Of a DNA stretch of 37,167 nt, positions 33,013 through 37,167 are shown piece after piece; position 1 is the first letter of the stretch; each line of letters starts with the position of its first letter. The translations under genes and the position numbers were made by a program. Source of the DNA: Nymphaea colorata (taxonomy: Eukaryota > Streptophyta > Magnoliopsida > Nymphaeales > Nymphaeaceae); the NCBI RefSeq assembly GCF_008831285.2, contig NW_022205197.1:1-37167 (forward strand), given 5' to 3'. Below the pieces are notes generated by a model. That model had not been told where the DNA came from. It worked only from the letters and a program-made list of their open reading frames with translations, and searched no databases.

Positions 33013-33534
33013 TTTGAGAGAAAAACAAGAAGAAAAAGGTATGAACTAATACTAGTTTATGAAAATACGCAGCACTACAGTAATTTTCACCATTTAAATT
33101 GGCTTTGTATGCCACTCTAGGGTTTCCATGGAGAAAAATTAACTCATTTTGAAAAGTTAAAAACTGTAATCATGTTCCAAAAACCACCCGCAAAAGTGTC
33201 AGTCTTCAAAATGAACGGAACCAAAGTATTTGAACCAAATGCACTATCTTCCCAACTCTTAAGAACAAAAGCATCGGTCTTCAGAATGAATGGAACCAAA
33301 ACTCCTTGTTTTGGAGCCAACTGAGCTAAGTATAGAACCAAGTTCCCGGGAAATTATAATCTGATCTACTGACTCTATAATGATCAAATTAAGTTCCTCA
33401 GAACAATTAGCTATAGAGTCGTCAAAACTTCTTATCAAGGACCTAAAATCCTAAACTTGAAAGATGCACGAACTACACCACAAATTTTTAAACATTTCAT
33501 CTTGAAATTCGTAGATGTCAACTGTCTTTTGGTA
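33013..33534. other. Intergenic with a short direct repeat
   Basis: A 27-base phrase 'gtcttca(a/g)aatgaa(c/t)ggaa', continuing 'ccaaa', occurs at about 33201 and 33272. No gene is visible. The upstream P450 exons are not found here. Confidence 0.55.
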
Positions 33535-33784
33535 ATGTAATCATCCTGACAAGGATTTGAAATTTTGTTGTAAATACCCCATTTGTTGACTAATAATATG
33601 GAAGAGATCGTAAACCTCAGCAGATTTTCACTGGCAAGTGAAACCCCCACCTCCCTTAAATGTAATCATCCTCACAAGGATTTGAATTATTGTTGTAATT
33701 ACCCCATTTGTTGACTAATAATATGGAAGAGGTCGTATCCCTCAGCAGGTTTTCACTGGCAATTGAAACCCCCACCTCTCTTAA
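33535..33784. repeat. 125-bp tandem duplication (two copies)
   Basis: 33535-33659 and 33660-33784 align without gaps at an exact 125-base offset, with 10 differences (92% identity). Both begin 'atgtaatcatcct' and end 'cacctc(c/t)cttaa'. No open frame spans both. Confidence 0.93.
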
Positions 33785-34595
33785 CGTGACAGTAAAATTC
33801 ACAGCTCTCAAATCAACAGAAATTGAAAACTGTAATTACAAATATAATGAGAACATTTATATATGCATAACGTACTCATTATATGCCTCGCTTCTAGTGA
33901 CTTGTGTAAGTTCTTATAGAATGATGAGCAATTCAAGTCCCAATCTATTTAACCTCCTCTGTAAAGATGGAATCAGGATCTGATTATTAAACCGAATCCC
34001 AATTTTGGTACACAATTTTAATTTCAATCTGGGCGCATCAAACTACAAGGTCTGATGATAATCAAATTAGTGAATGAAGTAGGGATTGTTTTTTGAAACT
34101 TCGCTCTTTTCTTGCTTTTCTCCTCTTCAAATCATTGCTATGCACTGCTTTGCAGGATCTGCCGGCCTAAGGTATGTCTGTTTCTCCTTCAATCGATGCC
34201 ACAAAAGTGTTTCATAGGGAGAGCGGGTTCCTGCAAACTTTCTTGCTTTCTGTGTGGCTTTATTCTGCTTTTCTTTTTTCAAATCTAGATATCGGGATTC
34301 TAGTGAGGTGAGCAAAAGTGACTCGAAGAAGGCGTAAAAACCTTGAAAAATGTCCCCAGAGACCAAAAGAATTATCTTTCGCAGGAAACTCGAGATCATG
34401 TTAATATGACAAGGGAAATTATGCACTGTGGAGAATCTGGATATGGACTTATTCTTGGGACCGTATCGTGCTCGGAAGGATCGGGAAAATTTCAAGATAC
34501 TAATCTGTGCAATGGTTTTTTGCAACTGGGAAATGTAAAAATACCTTTTCCAGCATTGGTCCTCATATTAGGAACGGTTTTTCTACATTTTGACT
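33785..34595. other. Intergenic with one unconvincing ORF
   Basis: A 132-codon frame on the minus strand (34525-34127) is richer in charged residues than its surroundings (LKKEKQNKATQKARKFAGT near its end). It shows no motif that I know and no homologous copy in the window. I leave it unannotated as a gene. Confidence 0.4.
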
Positions 34596-34714
34596 AGGGC
34601 AGAATATTATTTTTCAAAATTTTATATACAACAAGTGAATTTCTTTAAAATTTACATGTAAATGTTTAATTTTTTTTTGAAGTGGCCCACATGCACCTAC
34701 CTTGGTTCTGCCCT
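34596..34714. mobile_element. Short MITE-like element (copy 2 of 2)
   Basis: It begins AGGGCAGAATATT and ends GGTTCTGCCCT, so the outer nine bases are a perfect inverted repeat (AGGGCAGAA). The interior 'aaatttacatgtaaatgttt' matches 30988-31179. It lies just before the polypyrimidine array of unit 4. Confidence 0.6.
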
Positions 34715-34795
34715 GCATAAGGATGCTTCTATGTTAAGCTTGCTTCGATTAACATGATAGTCATGAGAGCTTAATGGTTTTTGTAAGCCCATTTG

Positions 34796-35110
34796 CAATC
34801 TACTCTTTTCTCTCCCATAAAAATCTTTACATTCCTCTCTCCCTCATTTTTTCTTAAAATCTTTTGCTATTCTACTAGTTTTTCTCCTTTATTTATTTTC
34901 TTTATTTCTCTTCAAAATCTTTATCTCTCTCTCCCTCTCACACACATTTTTCTCTTAAATTCCCTTGTTCTTCTACTAGTTTTTTTTCTCTTAAAACTAT
35001 TTATCTCTTTCTCTTTCTCTCTCTCTCTTATTTTCTCTTAAAATCTCTTGCTCTTCTACTAGTTTTTCAATTAAAATCTCTTTCTTGTTCTCGCTTTATT
35101 TCCTTCCTTC
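34796..35110. repeat. Polypyrimidine array, unit 4
   Basis: Contains 'ttctactagttttt' at about 34871, 34972 and 35055, and CT-rich text between. It aligns with 21928-22470 and 12277-12490 and marks the left edge of the next receptor-kinase duplication unit. Confidence 0.8.
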
Positions 35111-35244
35111 GCTTTATAAAGTTTTAACTTCTTTACCAAATACCACACCACATATAAGTTGAAGATGATGTTTGGGTAACTATGAAATTGATGGAGAATG
35201 AACACAGCCTGCCTTAAGATTAGTTTTTTTTTTCTATTTACATT

Positions 35245-36199
35245 TTTTAATACACTCCAAAAATAAAACTTATACAAATTTTGGGATGCAAACAAACCTA
35301 TCAGAAAGCAATATCAAGCTGGGTGGGGAACACATATTGCAATGCTCCCACAATACTTCAATTCAAAGTAGGATCCTTGAGGTTCGAGCTGTGACCGGCA
35401 AATAATTTTATGAATGTGGCCATCGTGTTCATGGGTTTGGCTTCAAGCACTTTTGTATGTTTGAAAAGATTAAAGATATTACTTTCTTTGAGACAACACC
35501 AAGCTTCCTTTTAACAATGGTGGATTCACTTCCTAGGAAATAAAATGAAGATTTTCTAAGTTTCACTTTTGCTTTTTGATGGAGAGGCCTTATATTTAAC
35601 TAACAGCTTCATTTTGGTCTTTTTGATCACTTTTAGTCCATAATACATGATCCTTTGTTAGAGGCCCATCACATATAGCATGCTCCAATAACACATGATG
35701 CTCACAGCATAAAATTCTCATCCTCCTCTTTCAAGGGCTCTTCCTTTGATAAAATTGAATTCAGTCAAAAACTTACCTGAATTGTGCATTTTTGTTGATT
35801 TTTCTTGTTGTGCATTTTTTTGAGAGGTTTAAGAAATTGTGCTGAGGATTTATGTGAACTATGGCAAATGAGGTGTCCTTACTTAGAATAAGGCTGCAAT
35901 AATGGACAAAGTTCCAACCCTCTTTCACGTAACTTGCACTGGAAGTGTGTGAGTGTCCTACAAGACTAGTCACCCAAATGCCTTAGAAATAGAACACACA
36001 AGCATATTAAGCATATCTTTATTAAATTCTATATGCAACTGTAATTGAGAAATGCAAGTGAGAGCTCTCAATGAAAGCAATCAAACTACATTTCCACCTC
36101 CTACTATTTAGCCTCTTGGAATCCACCTTCTGAACATTTTAGCCAATGGAAGGTTGTACCCTGGAATTAAATCTCAAGGTATATATGGATATATTTGAA
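35245..36199. repeat. 3' flank of receptor-kinase copy 4, shared with copies 2 and 3
   Basis: Aligns with 13130-14070 and 22680-23570 up to the ancestral stop codon of each exon 2. Confidence 0.8.
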
Positions 36200-37167
36200 T
36201 TATCCTTCTATCATTCTTGTCTTCTGTCGTATCCCCTACAACCACTTCCTTCATGTCCATTCTCTCATTTGGAGACACTCTTGAACATGGCAAGCCTATC
36301 TCCATGGTCTTCACCAACAGATCATTCATAGCAGCTGATCTTTCAGTTGGAGTAGTATTGCTTTCGTTCAAAAGATGGCTGTCAATGACATCTGAAATTG
36401 CAACAGGAAATGTTTCAGCCACCCATTGCCTCAAACTAAAATCCCCATCAAACTGTTCATTAGTAGGCTTTCTTCCTGCAAACACCTCAAGGAGGAGAAT
36501 TCCATAGCTGTAGACATCGGCTTTGATTGAAACCTTTCCAGCCATCCCAAATTCTAATTCAACCATTCAACAATATTATACATGATTAGCGAGTGCAAAA
36601 TAATTGGATAATGGTAATGCATGACACAATAGCATTGATTGCTCCTTAATGGACTTAAGAACAATTGAACCTCCAATCCTGCCTTTCTCTTTTTGTATTC
36701 TGATACACATCTAAAAAGAATACAAGCTTATTATTTAGAACTGAAGTCCAATATCGCTGATGTTCAAGTACCCTTAAAGAAATCAAACATGTATCCATTT
36801 TTTTTTATTGTGGAGCCTGTGAGGTTGGTGGAGATTCATTAATTGTATGGTGTTGTTTTAATTCTCATGTGACATATCTCCAGGTTCTCCTAAATATCTC
36901 AAAAATTGTGTGAATTATTTAATAGTGTCAATTGTCAGCCAATCTTAAGCCATTTGGTATACAGGCATGCGTGATTCGGGATTTTTAATACAAAAAAGGA
37001 GAAAAAATTACAACTTATGTTAAAGGAAAAAGATCAATTGAAGACTATTGCTTGTTGAGAACATGTTACCAAACGCATATTTGTGTACATGAGCACAAAG
37101 TAAAGCAAAAACTATTATGCAACACCACAAGCCGTATGAAAAACAAAATAGTTCGTCCAGGTAGAAA
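36200..37167 (-). pseudogene. LRR-XII receptor-like kinase, copy 4 (exon 2 and part of intron; continues right)
   Basis: Exon 2 begins at 36553 (TTAG|AATTTGGG, codons EFG) and reads GMAGKVSIKADVYSYGILLL, then EVFAGRKPTNEQFDGDFSLR, QWVAETFPVAISDVIDSHLL and SPNERMDMKEVVV. This covers kinase subdomains IX to XI with the conserved Asp, Gly and Arg, and has no stop. An 8-nt deletion after MKEVVVG, compared with copy 3, shifts the last ~12 codons, and translation would run on to a stop at 36174. This is the best preserved exon in the window, and the change touches only the extreme C-terminus. Whether the gene works depends on exon 1, which is outside. The intron (36554 onward) aligns with the copy 3 intron. 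Confidence 0.88.

Noticed and set aside
34127-34525. 132-codon minus-strand frame with a charged C-terminal half
   Set aside because: No family resemblance, no splice or promoter context that I can support, and T-rich sequence on the plus strand explains its Lys content.

Overview
The window is nuclear DNA of a flowering plant. It is AT-rich, has spliced receptor-kinase genes, a plant Ty1/copia retrotransposon, several small non-autonomous transposons and many (AT)n, (GA)n and (GT)n microsatellites. The species cannot be told from the sequence. No gene in the window looks intact; it reads as a decaying receptor-kinase cluster with transposon insertions.

The backbone is a tandem array of leucine-rich-repeat receptor-like kinases (LRR-RLK) of the Xa21/EFR type (LRR subfamily XII, non-RD kinase). 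All are on the minus strand and all have one intron in the kinase domain after the GYIAP motif. Copy 1 (1-1170) is exon 1 only and lacks most of its LRRs. Copy 2 (14071-17358) has both exons but is cut off in the middle of the LRRs. Copy 3 (23571-28299) is full length, with signal peptide and LRR cap, but is frameshifted and has a 359-bp internal duplication. Copy 4 (36200 to beyond the right end) shows exon 2 and part of the intron. A fifth, more diverged exon-2 remnant lies at 19530-19740. Copies 2, 3 and 4 share their 3' flanks, which include a polypyrimidine repeat array, so the duplicated unit is larger than the gene.

Between copies 1 and 2 lies a complete but dead copia element (3335-9062, minus strand) with two LTRs, a primer-binding site, a polypurine tract, a 5-bp target duplication and a broken gag-pol. 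Around it are a repeat block (1171-3045) that recurs at 18118-20655, a second copia relic (11280-11445), and a possible fragment of an unidentified two-exon gene (9305-9690).

The right part (28300-36170) between copies 3 and 4 is mostly intergenic. It holds a long-TIR MITE (28830-29201), a 43-bp-arm palindrome with a microsatellite core (32361-32496), a fragment of a plant cytochrome P450 (about 32625-32945, minus strand), a 125-bp tandem duplication (33535-33784) and two related short MITE-like elements.

I see no new biochemical system. The most unusual items are the palindrome, the repeat junctions that truncate two receptor copies, and the atypical LTR ends of the copia element.
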